Of a stretch of DNA of 16,873 bases, positions 8,514 through 16,873 are shown piece by piece. A program made the position numbers and the translations under genes. Origin of the DNA: Deltaproteobacteria bacterium (GTDB taxonomy: Bacteria; Myxococcota; Polyangia; Haliangiales; Haliangiaceae). The stretch lies in NCBI GenBank assembly GCA_018262455.1, contig JAGSPR010000222.1:1-16873 (forward strand). Direction: 5' to 3'. The notes under the pieces were generated by a model. That model did not search any database. It was given only the letters and a program-made list of their open reading frames with translations, and was not told the origin of the DNA. Numbering within the stretch: the first letter of the stretch is position 1; each line of letters begins with the position of its first letter.

Positions 8514-9407
8514 TCACCCGAGATCGTTGGATGCCTTGGGGTTTCGCTCAGTGACCGCGATCGCGGTGCGGCGTCGGACGAAACCGAGCGCGATCCCCGC
8601 GAGCACGATCACGCCACCGAGGACGGCGTGCCGCGGCGGCTGTTCGCCGAACGCCACCCACGTGATGAACGAGCTGCCGATCGGCTCCCCGAGCACGGCC
8701 AGCGCGACGAGGTGGGTCGGCGTCGTGCGCACCGCCGCGTTCAGCAAGCTGTGGCCGACGAACGAGGCGATGACTGCCGCGCCGAGGCATCCGAGGTAGG
8801 CATCCGAGGGCAGCGCTGCCAGGTTCGCGCCCCACATGACGGCGGTGATCGCCAGCGCGATCGCCGCGATCGCGTTGACGGCGCCGAGGTAGGGCAGGAG
8901 CGGCACCGCGGTGCGCAGCCGTCGCCCGACCACGAGGTAGGCCGCGGCGCTCGCCGCTCCGATCAGCGCGAGCCCGTCTCCGATCAGCGCATCGCCGCCC
9001 GCGCTCCAGTCTCCACCCGCCAGCACCGCGCAGCCGGCGGCCGCGATCGCGATCCCGAGCACCTCGCGCCGCGTCACCCGGTCTCCCAGCAACTGCCCGA
9101 ACAGCGCCGCGAAGATCGGGCTCGTGCAGACGAGCGCCACCGACGCTGCGGTCGAGGTGAACGACAGCGAAGCGATCCACGAACCGAAGTGGATCGCGAG
9201 CAGCAGACCCGAGCCTGCCACCAGCATCCGATCGCGCCACCCGATCCGCCAGAGCTGGCCAAGCTCGCGCCAGCCGGCACCGCAGAGCAGCACCGCAGCG
9301 AACCCGACTCGAAGCGCCGCGATCGCGATCGGCGGTGCCGGCGCAGCCCACCGCGCGAACGGTGCCCCCGTCGAGATCGCCACGATCGCGAGCGCGAGCC
9401 TCAGCAA
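8514..9407 (-). CDS. DMT superfamily transporter (EamA/RhaT type)
   Basis: This is a 297-residue, strongly hydrophobic protein with about ten membrane segments arranged as two EamA repeats. Each repeat contains the signature of a helix with small residues followed by a Gly/Glu loop: TSTAASVALVCTSPIFAAL with GDRVTRREVLGIAIAAAGCA (84-127) and TPTHLVALAVLGEPIGSSF with GEQPPRHAVLGGVIVLAGIA (219-273). Members of this family export amino acids or metabolites, but the substrate is not predictable. The frame has no ATG or GTG near the start; TTG 9407 is the only codon giving an intact first helix (LRLALAIVAISTGAPFARWA), while GTG 9383 would shorten it. It begins 26 bp after the stop of the FrzS/AglZ-like gene and may share its transcript. 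The 83 bp between its stop and the protease start contain only weak short inverted repeats. Confidence 0.9.
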   Translation of the reverse strand: MLRLALAIVAISTGAPFARWAAPAPPIAIAALRVGFAAVLLCGAGWRELGQLWRIGWRDRMLVAGSGLLLAIHFGSWIASLSFTSTAASVALVCTSPIFAALFGQLLGDRVTRREVLGIAIAAAGCAVLAGGDWSAGGDALIGDGLALIGAASAAAYLVVGRRLRTAVPLLPYLGAVNAIAAIALAITAVMWGANLAALPSDAYLGCLGAAVIASFVGHSLLNAAVRTTPTHLVALAVLGEPIGSSFITWVAFGEQPPRHAVLGGVIVLAGIALGFVRRRTAIAVTERNPKASNDLG

Positions 9408-9433
9408 GTCGGTCGTTGCCCGTGAGCCTGGGG

Positions 9434-12400
9434 TTAGCTGTCGGCTTTGGGCGGGGCGCTCTGATCGTCGAGCACGGTGAGCGCGATCGCCATCGCCTTC
9501 TTCGCGCGCGCGACCATCGCTTCGTCGGACTTGAGCTTCTGATAGGCGCGGAGGACCTGCTCCTGGTAGCTGGTGTTCTCGGCCTCGAGCGACTCGATCT
9601 CCTTGCGGAGGTCGGCGATGCGGTGATCTCGCTCGACGATCGCGGCCGCGTGAGCTCGCAGCTCGGCGTTGCGGTCCGCGATCGTCTGCACCGCGGACGA
9701 GAGCTCGGACTCACTGCGCTTGATGGTGTCGCGCGCGGCCGACAGGCCCCGATGGAGCTCTTCGCGCTCGCCCGTGAGCTCGTTGACAATCCTGGTGTGC
9801 TCGGCCGAGGTCTCGTTGACGGTGCGGGTGTGCTCGGCTTCCTTCGCGGCCATCGCCCGGTTGAGCTCGGCCTCGCCGGCCGCCTTGACCTTGATGACCT
9901 CACCGTTGACGAACGCGATCGCGCGCTCGTGCTGGTTCTGCTGCTCGGCCAGCGCCTGGGCGTGGGCCTGATCGGAGGCCTCGCGCTCGGTCTGATGGCG
10001 AGCGGCGGTCTCCTCCAGCGTCCGCTTGGCAGTGACGAGGGCGTCGCGAGACTCTGCGAGCTCGCGATCGGACAGCGCTGTTTGCTGGGCGAGCTCGTCG
10101 CGGTGCTGCGTGCTGGCGCGCTCGAGTGCGGCCTGGTACTCGGCCTGTGCCCGCTGGGCGTCCTCGAGGGTGCGCTGCTTGTCCTCGGCGCTCCGGGCGA
10201 GCTCGGCCGCGTGAGCCGCAGCATGGTCGGCGATCGCTCGACGGTGATCCGCGATCAGCTGTTCCATCGCGGTCTCGCGCTGCGCGATCGCGTCGTCGAG
10301 CTCCTTGCGCGCGACGTCGAGCTGGGTTCCGTGCGTCGCGGTTCGACGCTCGAGCTCGGCGTTGAGCTCGGCCAGCGCCGCGGCGTGGGCGATCGCGTCG
10401 TCCTGACGCGCGATGGCGAGCTCGCGTTCGCGGGCAGCCATTGCCTCGGCTTGCTGGGTTACCTGCGCCGCGAGCTCGGTCGCGTGGCGGCCTGTCTGCT
10501 CGGCAAGCATCCGGGCGTGATCTGCCTGCGCGCTCGCGAGCTCGGCTCGGCTGCGCTCGAGCTCGCCGGTGACCTGCGCGACGGCACGTTCGTGCGGCGC
10601 GGTGGCGACGGCGACCTGGGCAGCCAGCTCCTCGCGCAGGCGCGTGAGCTCGGCCGCGTGATCGGACGCGATCTGGATCAAGGTCTGGGCGTGCTCAGAA
10701 TCGAGCTCGGCCGCAGCGGCAGCGTACCCGTCATGCGCGGCGGCGTGCTCGGCCTTCAGCCGCTCGAGCTCGGCGGCATGCTCGCGGTCCAGCTGCTCCT
10801 GCTTGGCCAGGCCACGGGCGATCTCCTCGTCGCGCTCCGCCGTGACCCGCGCGGTCGCGGTGTCGCGTTCCTGGGCGGCCTGCGCGAGTGCGGCGGCGTG
10901 ATCCTGGCGAAGCCGTGCGACGTCGGCTGCGTGCTCGGCCGAGAGCTCCTGACGTGCGGCCGCGAGCGTGCCGGCATGGTGGGTGTCGAGCGCGTCGAGC
11001 GCGGCCGACGCTTCCTGGCTCGACGCCTCGCGCGCAGCCGCGAGCTCCGCGCGCGCTGCTTCGACCGCGGCCGCGTGTTGCTGGCGTGCGGCTTCGAGTT
11101 GCTGACGTACGACCTCGAGCGTGGCGGCATGCTCCTGATGCGCGGCGTCAAGCGCCGCTTGCTGGGCGCCGGCGCGCTCCTCGCGCTGGTGCTCGAGCGC
11201 GCTCGCGAGCGCGGCGGCGTGCTCCTGGCGCAACGCACCGAGCTCGCCGTGGTGACGCGAGATCAGCTGCTCGCGCTCGACCCGGAGCGTACGCTCCACA
11301 TCCGACGCGCTGGCGGCACGTGTCGCTCGCTCGGTCGCGAGATCGTGCTCGATCTGAATCCGCGCGGCGTCTGCGGTGAGCAACGCCTGGACCTTCGTCT
11401 CGAGCTCGTGCTGGACCGTGGCGAGCTGCCGGGCGAGCAAGCGCTCGTTCGATTCGAGCGAGCTCACCCGGCTCGCATCGCCGGCGAGTCGTCGCTCGAG
11501 CTCGGCGGACTTCTCCTCGAGGCTCATCGACGCCTGCTGCGCTTGACGCAGTCGCTCCTCGGCGTCGGCGAGCTCCCGCTCGCGGGTCGCGAGCTGGCTC
11601 CTCGAGCGTTGCAGCTCGGCGTCCTGGGCCATGTTCTGCTCGCGCAAGCTGACGAACTCGCGTTCGCGACTCGCCCCGCGCGACGAGTCGGTCGTCGCAC
11701 GCTGGCGTTCTAGCTCGGTCTTGAGCTGCGAGATCTGGTGCTCGAGCTCGCTGATCGTGCGGAGCGAGCGGCGGTCGAACACGCCGGAGTTCTCGGTGCG
11801 CGCGTCCTGCGCGACCGCGTCGAGGCCGAGATCGAAGACCGGACCGGGCGCGGGGCCGCGCCGTGGCTCGGTCGCGATCGGCGCGTCGAGCAACCTGGCG
11901 GGTTCTCCCCGGTCCTCGGGTTCGTCGCGGGCCACGAGATTGGCGTGCAAGACCGGCTCGGGCACTCCCCCCGAGTCCCCGTCCACCGGCTGCAGATCCG
12001 CGCTGTCGAGCACGATCCCGGCGGACGACTCCACCTCGTCGTCCTCGGGCGCGCGATCGCCGCTCTCGATCGGGGCTGGCACGGCCTGTTCCACGGCCAC
12101 GGCCACGTCCTCGGAGACCGGAGCCGCGAGATCGGTCTGCTCGGCTGTGACCGCGACCAAGGTCCGCTGCGCCGGCGCGTCGTCAAAGCCACCCATCAGC
12201 GCGTCGAACGCTGCATCGGTCTCGGCCGACACCATCATCTGGTGCATCCCAGGGTCCGGGACGCTCACGGTCTGCGATTGGGCACCCGCACCCTCGAAGT
12301 CCGTCCCCTCATCGTCGTCGCCGATCGGGCCGAGGAGCTCGTCCTGGCCGATCGTGCGCTGGTCGATGTACTCGTCGGCGTGGACCTTGAGGCCACGGTG

Positions 12401-12676
12401 CTTCGCGAAGCTCTCGGCCGTCACGCTGATGGTGACGAGGATGATCGGGGTCTTCGCGAGCGGGCCCTTCTTGAGCCGCTGGAACACCTTGAAGCCGGCC
12501 TTGTCGGGCTCGTCGACGCCGACGACCAGCAAGGCCACGGGATCCGCGGCGGCCGACGCCATCGCCTCGTCCGCCCCGGGCTCGACCACGATGTCGAACC
12601 GATATCGTCCTAACAGCTGTGTGAGGTTGGCGAGAACCTCGGGATCGACGTCGATCAGCAGGATACGGCGGTTCAT
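9434..12676 (-). CDS. FrzS/AglZ-like protein: pseudo-receiver plus very long coiled coil
   Basis: The protein has 1,080 residues. Residues 1-118 form a receiver fold (MNRRILLIDVDPEVLANL) lacking the phospho-acceptor aspartate: Gly53 aligns with it in LLVVGVDEP. The segment FAKHRGLKVHADEYIDQ (90-106) is highly characteristic of Myxococcus FrzS, whose atypical receiver controls polar localisation in type IV pilus-driven motility; AglZ of the gliding machinery has the same architecture. Residues 120-325 are an acidic, Pro/Ala-rich linker. From about 325 to 1060 the protein is an almost uninterrupted Ala/Glu/Arg/His-rich coiled coil with recurring HAA-x-LA units. A conserved-looking tail ends it (RAYQKLKSDEAMVARAKKAMAIALTVLDD). 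It is expected to be cytoplasmic, dimeric or oligomeric, and perhaps polar. Its length lies between FrzS (about 500) and AglZ (about 1,400). ATG 12676 has GGGGAG immediately upstream. No Frz or Agl partner genes are in the window. Confidence 0.85.
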   Translation of the reverse strand: MNRRILLIDVDPEVLANLTQLLGRYRFDIVVEPGADEAMASAAADPVALLVVGVDEPDKAGFKVFQRLKKGPLAKTPIILVTISVTAESFAKHRGLKVHADEYIDQRTIGQDELLGPIGDDDEGTDFEGAGAQSQTVSVPDPGMHQMMVSAETDAAFDALMGGFDDAPAQRTLVAVTAEQTDLAAPVSEDVAVAVEQAVPAPIESGDRAPEDDEVESSAGIVLDSADLQPVDGDSGGVPEPVLHANLVARDEPEDRGEPARLLDAPIATEPRRGPAPGPVFDLGLDAVAQDARTENSGVFDRRSLRTISELEHQISQLKTELERQRATTDSSRGASREREFVSLREQNMAQDAELQRSRSQLATRERELADAEERLRQAQQASMSLEEKSAELERRLAGDASRVSSLESNERLLARQLATVQHELETKVQALLTADAARIQIEHDLATERATRAASASDVERTLRVEREQLISRHHGELGALRQEHAAALASALEHQREERAGAQQAALDAAHQEHAATLEVVRQQLEAARQQHAAAVEAARAELAAAREASSQEASAALDALDTHHAGTLAAARQELSAEHAADVARLRQDHAAALAQAAQERDTATARVTAERDEEIARGLAKQEQLDREHAAELERLKAEHAAAHDGYAAAAAELDSEHAQTLIQIASDHAAELTRLREELAAQVAVATAPHERAVAQVTGELERSRAELASAQADHARMLAEQTGRHATELAAQVTQQAEAMAARERELAIARQDDAIAHAAALAELNAELERRTATHGTQLDVARKELDDAIAQRETAMEQLIADHRRAIADHAAAHAAELARSAEDKQRTLEDAQRAQAEYQAALERASTQHRDELAQQTALSDRELAESRDALVTAKRTLEETAARHQTEREASDQAHAQALAEQQNQHERAIAFVNGEVIKVKAAGEAELNRAMAAKEAEHTRTVNETSAEHTRIVNELTGEREELHRGLSAARDTIKRSESELSSAVQTIADRNAELRAHAAAIVERDHRIADLRKEIESLEAENTSYQEQVLRAYQKLKSDEAMVARAKKAMAIALTVLDDQSAPPKADS

Positions 12677-12701
12677 GCTCCCCGCCAGAATGATAACCGG
12701 T

Positions 12702-13571
12702 TTAGCGACCTTGCTGGGCTCGGCCGATCAGATCAGATGACACCACCAGCTCCAGCAGCTCCTGAGCGGTAAGCCGCTCGGAGGCGAACGCGTAGCCCAT
12801 GAAGTGCTCGTCTACATAAGTGACCGCGGGGATGCCGTTGGCATCGTGGACGTGCAGCACCCGGTCGCCGAACTTGATCGCGGTGCCGCCGGTGAGCTCG
12901 TCGTTGTGGAGGTCGTCGATCACGACCGCCGTCAGCGTGAACCGGTTGGCGCCGGAGGTGACGACGTAGCGCAGCTGGGCGGCATTGTGACCCGACACCG
13001 CCGTGAGCCGGGCGCCGAGCAGCTGGATGTCGAGGCTCGGGGTGCGGAACTGGGGCGGCTCGATCGGTGCGAAGTTCTCGCGCAACCACGGGCCGGTGCC
13101 CGCCCCCTGGACCTCGAGTGGCAGCGAGCGGGTCTGCTGCCGCACGACCTCCTTGGCCACCGCCCCCGACTCGGTCGGGACCGGGGGACGCACGGCGACG
13201 AACGCCACGATCGCCGCCGCCGCGGCCGCCATCGCGGCGCCCGGCAGAATCCAGCGCCCCACGGAGGACAGCGAGCGCTGGCGATCGGCCTTCAGGCTCG
13301 CGTGATCCTCGGCATCGAGGGCGAGCGCGAGCCGCGCCTTCACGAAGTCGGGAGCCGGTGGAGCGACCAGGGCCTTGCGCACGAGCTCGAGGTCGGCGCG
13401 CTCGCGGTCGACGTGCGCGCAACAGCTCGCGCAGCCAAGGAGGTGGAGCTCCAGCTCGCGTCTCTCCTCGGCGACCAGCTCGTCGTCGAGGAACGCCATC
13501 GCGAGCGTGTCGATGCTCTGACACAGATTCTGGCGGCTATCGCGGAAAATGGGCTCGTTGCGATGACTCAT
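12702..13571 (-). CDS. Zinc-binding membrane anti-sigma factor (RsrA/ZAS-like N-terminus)
   Basis: The 289-residue protein should hold the ECF sigma factor encoded just upstream inactive. The N-terminal ZAS domain has C17 and then H43-x3-C47-x2-C50 (HLLGCASC). The 26-residue spacing from C17 to H43 is the same as that from C11 to H37 in the thiol-redox anti-sigma RsrA (from memory), so thiol sensing is possible. Residues 105-128 ([23 protein letters not shown]) form one membrane segment. The C-terminal part (about 175-285; [21 protein letters not shown], then [19 protein letters not shown]) would be outside the membrane and resembles the sensor regions of other transmembrane anti-sigma factors. 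RsrA itself is soluble, so this is a different layout. ATG at 13571 overlaps the sigma stop as ATGA. The stop lies 25 bp before the FrzS/AglZ-like start. Confidence 0.9.
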   Translation of the reverse strand: MSHRNEPIFRDSRQNLCQSIDTLAMAFLDDELVAEERRELELHLLGCASCCAHVDRERADLELVRKALVAPPAPDFVKARLALALDAEDHASLKADRQRSLSSVGRWILPGAAMAAAAAAIVAFVAVRPPVPTESGAVAKEVVRQQTRSLPLEVQGAGTGPWLRENFAPIEPPQFRTPSLDIQLLGARLTAVSGHNAAQLRYVVTSGANRFTLTAVVIDDLHNDELTGGTAIKFGDRVLHVHDANGIPAVTYVDEHFMGYAFASERLTAQELLELVVSSDLIGRAQQGR

Positions 13572-14233
13572 CGCGAACCTTCTCGCGCTTTGGAAGCGCG
13601 GTACTTCTCGAGATCGATCGGCTTCTTGGACTCTTGACCGGTCTCCGGTGGAGCGGCTCCGTCAGAGCGGACGTAGCCCTCGGCGAGCGCGAAGTCGCGC
13701 AGCTCTGCCGCGAGCAGCTTGCGCCCGCGGAACAGCCGGCTCATCACGGTGCCGACGGGCGTCTGCATGATGTCCGCGATCTCCTTGTACGACAGTCCCT
13801 GGACATCGCACAGCACGACCGCGGTGCGGAAGTCGTCCGGCAGTGCCTCGAGTGCGCGCTGCACATCATCGGACACGCTGCGCTCCAGCAGCGCACGCTC
13901 GGGTGATTGGCGCACGGTCGCGTCGGCGTGGACGAGCACTCCGTCGGTCGCGCCTTGCTCGGCAGTCGCAGCATCGAGCACTTCGCGGCTTCGCTTCTTG
14001 CGCTGATACTCGTTGATGAACGTGTTGGTCACGATCCGCAGGAGCCATGCCTTGCAGTTCGAGTCCTGCTCGAACGAATCCCAGAACCGGTACGCGCGCA
14101 GCAGCGCGTCCTGGACGAGATCCTCCGCGTCCCGAGCATTGCGGGTCAGCCGGTAGGCGGCACCGTAAAGCGCGTCCATGTGGACCATCGCCTGCCGTTC
14201 AAATTCGGAGCGTTTCTCTCGAACGGCCTGCAT
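13568..14233 (-). CDS. ECF sigma factor, SigR/RpoE-like
   Basis: The protein has 221 residues. Region 2 spans about 15-82 ([54 protein letters not shown]) and region 4 about 122-180 ([40 protein letters not shown]). The wording is close to Streptomyces SigR, which controls the thiol oxidative stress response. A roughly 30-residue charged tail (191-221; [20 protein letters not shown]) extends past region 4. I chose ATG 14233 because region 2 follows directly; an upstream in-frame TTG at 14323 would add 30 residues unlike the family. The stop overlaps the anti-sigma ATG, a typical sigma/anti-sigma operon. A GGGAAC element upstream suggests autoregulation. Confidence 0.94.
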   Translation of the reverse strand: MQAVREKRSEFERQAMVHMDALYGAAYRLTRNARDAEDLVQDALLRAYRFWDSFEQDSNCKAWLLRIVTNTFINEYQRKKRSREVLDAATAEQGATDGVLVHADATVRQSPERALLERSVSDDVQRALEALPDDFRTAVVLCDVQGLSYKEIADIMQTPVGTVMSRLFRGRKLLAAELRDFALAEGYVRSDGAAPPETGQESKKPIDLEKYRASKAREGSR

Positions 14234-14240
14234 ACGAGGG

Positions 14241-14273
14241 TGTCTACCTGTGCCCACCCTGGAATTGTTCCCG
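14241..14273 (-). promoter_or_regulatory. Candidate ECF-type promoter (autoregulatory) of the sigma/anti-sigma operon
   Basis: On the minus strand GGGAAC is followed by 19 bases and then GTAG, which partly resembles the SigR-type consensus GGGAAT-N18-GTT. It lies directly ahead of ATG 14233, with TAGACA 7 nt before the start. The same site contains GGAA-TTG-TTCC (14261-14271), a short inverted repeat that could equally be an operator. Confidence 0.35.
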
Positions 14274-14315
14274 AAAACCCCGGTTCCGGCTCGTCGCTCG
14301 GTCCCCGATGTAAGT

Positions 14316-14339
14316 ACCTGCAAACATGGCGCTGCAGGT
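14316..14339. terminator. Inverted repeat downstream of ald (ACCTGCA/TGCAGGT)
   Basis: ACCTGCA (14316-14322) and TGCAGGT (14333-14339) are perfect 7-bp arms with a 10-nt loop, starting 11 nt after the ald stop on the minus strand. It could end the ald transcript, but no T-run follows. It also lies upstream of the sigma promoter. Confidence 0.4.
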
Positions 14340-14350
14340 TCGCAGGACCC

Positions 14351-15463
14351 TCAGGTCGCGGCGCGGAACGCGGTGTACGGGACGCCGAGCGCTTCGGCCA
14401 CGGCGGCGTGGGGAACCGATCCTTTGTACGTGTTGATGCCGGTCACGATGTGGGGCACCGCGGCCACCGCCTTCTCGAGCCCGTTATCGGCAAGCGTGAC
14501 CACGTACTTGATCGTCGCGTTCGTCAGCGCGTAGGTCGACGTGCGCGGCACCGCGCCCGGCATGTTCGCCACCATGTAGTGGATGACGTCGTGCACGACA
14601 TAGGTCGGGTTGTCGTGATAGGTCGCCCGTGCGGTCTCGACGCAGCCGCCCTGATCGATCGACACGTCGGCGATCACCGAGCCTGGCTCCATCTGCTTGA
14701 TCATCGCCTCGGTGACGAGCCGCGGTGCGCGCGCACCCGGGAGCAGCACGGCACCGATCACGAGATCGCTCTCGAGCACGGCGCGCTCGACGCTGAGCGG
14801 ATCGCTGTACTGGGTCGAGATCCGACCCGCGTAGATGTCATCGAGATATGCGAGCGTCTTGAGGTTGGTGTCGAGCACGGTCACGTTCGCGCCGAGTCCG
14901 ACCGCCATCTTCGCCGCGTTCGAACCAACGACGCCGCCGCCGATGATGGTCACTCGACCCCGCTTGACGCCCGGCACGCCGCCGAGCAGGACGCCCTTGC
15001 CACCGCGCTCGCGCTCGAGATAGGTCGCGCCGGCCTGGACGGCCATCCGGCCGGCGACCGCGCTCATTGGCGTCAGCAGCGGGAGATCTCCGGGGCTGGG
15101 CTCGATGGTCTCGTACGCGACGCCGTTGACGCCGCGGCTCAGCAGCTCCTTGCCGAGCTCGTGGGCCGCGGCGAGGTGGAGGTACGTGAAGAGCAGGAGG
15201 TCCTTCCGCATGAGCGCGAACTCCGGCGGGATGGGCTCCTTCACCTTCACGACCATGTCGGCCTGACCCCAGATCTCCTCCTTGGTCGCCACGATCTTCG
15301 CGCCAGCCTTGACGTAGGCCTCGTCGGGGATCGAGGAGCCGACGCCGGCATTCTGCTCGACGAGGACGGTGTGGCCCCGGGCGGTGAGGATCGCGACGCC
15401 GGCAGGGGTCATGCCGACGCGAAACTCTTGAGTCTTGATCTCTTTGGGAACGCCAATGCGCAT
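14351..15463 (-). CDS. ald: Alanine dehydrogenase
   Basis: The enzyme catalyses reversible NAD-dependent oxidative deamination of L-alanine to pyruvate and ammonia, and is a cytoplasmic hexamer in its family. The length of 370 residues is the family standard. The start [20 protein letters not shown] is canonical. Key residues fall at the usual positions: R15, K75 (VVKVKEP), H96 (YLHLAA) and D270 (SIDQGG). The nucleotide-binding loop is [15 protein letters not shown] (173-187), with the acidic D198 at the end of the next strand. [20 protein letters not shown] (290-309) is also typical. ATG 15463 was chosen by homology; the frame upstream is open but unlike the family. GATACT lies 9 nt upstream. 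The gene stands alone behind a 179-bp intergenic region with two strong inverted repeats, so regulated expression is likely. Confidence 0.97.
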   Translation of the reverse strand: MRIGVPKEIKTQEFRVGMTPAGVAILTARGHTVLVEQNAGVGSSIPDEAYVKAGAKIVATKEEIWGQADMVVKVKEPIPPEFALMRKDLLLFTYLHLAAAHELGKELLSRGVNGVAYETIEPSPGDLPLLTPMSAVAGRMAVQAGATYLERERGGKGVLLGGVPGVKRGRVTIIGGGVVGSNAAKMAVGLGANVTVLDTNLKTLAYLDDIYAGRISTQYSDPLSVERAVLESDLVIGAVLLPGARAPRLVTEAMIKQMEPGSVIADVSIDQGGCVETARATYHDNPTYVVHDVIHYMVANMPGAVPRTSTYALTNATIKYVVTLADNGLEKAVAAVPHIVTGINTYKGSVPHAAVAEALGVPYTAFRAAT

Positions 15464-15507
15464 GCTGGCCGCAGTATCGGATTCTGGATGACCGAGATCC
15501 ATCGCTT

Positions 15508-15529
15508 GCGTCACCAGATCTCGTGACGC
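15508..15529. promoter_or_regulatory. Inverted repeat upstream of ald (GCGTCAC-N8-GTGACGC)
   Basis: The perfect 7-bp arms lie at 15508-15514 and 15523-15529 around CAGATCTC, 45-66 bp upstream of the ald ATG. This is a good size and place for a dimeric regulator's operator near or upstream of the promoter. The regulator is unknown. Confidence 0.5.
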
Positions 15530-15542
15530 GTCGCGCCGCGGC

Positions 15543-15560
15543 CATCCTGGCGCCAGGATG
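15543..15560. promoter_or_regulatory. Perfect 18-bp palindrome between secA and ald
   Basis: CATCCTGGCGCCAGGATG equals its own reverse complement over all 18 bases. It lies 80-97 bp upstream of the ald start and about 83 bp after the secA stop. It can fold as a 7-bp stem with a GCGC loop (terminator-like, but no T-run) or be bound by a symmetric regulator. Confidence 0.55.
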
Positions 15561-15627
15561 CCCACACCCGCTCGGCCGCCCGATCCGAGGTCCGGTGCGA
15601 GCCGCCGACCGGTGCCGCGTCATCCGG

Positions 15628-15639
15628 GTCGGGGCCGAC
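15628..15639 (-). terminator. Short hairpin just after secA stop
   Basis: GTCGG-gg-CCGAC begins 3 nt beyond the secA stop codon. The stem is short and no T-run follows, so this is a weak terminator candidate. The rest of the 179-bp gap holds the two inverted repeats listed separately and nothing that looks coding. Confidence 0.25.
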
Positions 15640-15642
15640 GTC

Positions 15643-16873
<1,231 letters not shown>

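Noticed and set aside
7402..8799. Plus-strand open frame of 465 codons over the metalloprotease
   Set aside because: It is antisense to a gene with signal peptide, zinc site and MYXO-CTERM tail; the product is biased in composition and has no motifs.
9335..11713. Long plus-strand open frame (792 codons) antisense to the coiled-coil gene
   Set aside because: Its Leu/Gly/Arg-rich low-complexity product mirrors the repetitive Ala/Glu/Arg codons of the minus-strand coiled coil. It has no recognisable domain, whereas the minus frame has a receiver domain and a family-like tail.
9500..11720. Repetitive DNA considered as a tandem-repeat or CRISPR-like array
   Set aside because: The periodicity is protein-level (coiled coil with HAA-x-LA units), with diverged DNA units and no identical repeats or spacers.
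14234..14323. Extended N-terminus of the sigma factor from TTG 14323
   Set aside because: The extra 30 residues do not resemble the family and would cover the promoter-like element; ATG 14233 leads straight into region 2.
13907..15526. Plus-strand open frame of 539 codons over the sigma and ald genes
   Set aside because: It is antisense to two firmly identified genes and its product is His/Arg/Asp-rich without motifs.

Overview
The window is a GC-rich (by eye about two thirds G+C), densely coding stretch of a bacterial chromosome, most likely from a myxobacterium or close relative (Myxococcota). Supporting this are a secreted protein ending in a MYXO-CTERM-type tail (Gly/Cys-rich, hydrophobic helix, run of Arg), a FrzS/AglZ-like gliding-motility-type protein (pseudo-receiver plus very long coiled coil), a long-form HflX, and many GTG starts. 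I see no mobile element, CRISPR array, tRNA or rRNA.

Layout, left to right. (1) Minus strand: the 5' three quarters of ffh (signal recognition particle GTPase, cut by the window edge), preceded by a receiver-like/HD-GYP protein whose reading frame runs without a stop into a HEAT-like, signal-peptide-like C-terminal region. (2) Plus strand, divergent from the HD-GYP gene: hflX, then a translationally coupled pair, a Tat-signal small subunit of the gluconate-2-dehydrogenase subunit 3 type carrying a P-domain-like C-terminus, and a GMC-family FAD oxidoreductase with a four-cysteine cluster. (3) Convergent, minus strand: a secreted zinc metalloprotease with MYXO-CTERM tail, a DMT/EamA transporter, and the large FrzS/AglZ-like coiled-coil protein. 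(4) Minus strand: an ECF sigma factor and its zinc-binding membrane anti-sigma factor, overlapping by 4 bp, strongly SigR/RsrA-like. (5) Minus strand: alanine dehydrogenase (ald) behind a 179-bp intergenic region with a perfect 18-bp palindrome and a second inverted repeat, then the 3' part of secA (cut by the right edge).

Functional logic: the ends hold protein-targeting housekeeping genes (ffh, secA). Between them sit signalling genes (c-di-GMP hydrolysis, ECF sigma/anti-sigma, FrzS-like), an exported oxidoreductase pair and a surface protease. The most unusual items are the HD-GYP/HEAT read-through fusion, the P-domain fused to a dehydrogenase small subunit, the combination of an RsrA-like zinc motif with a transmembrane segment, the palindromes ahead of ald, and a recurring -10-like hexamer 6-7 nt before start codons, which suggests that leaderless mRNAs are common here. 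I did not find a clearly new multi-gene defence or mobile system. All family assignments are from recognition of motifs, without database searches.
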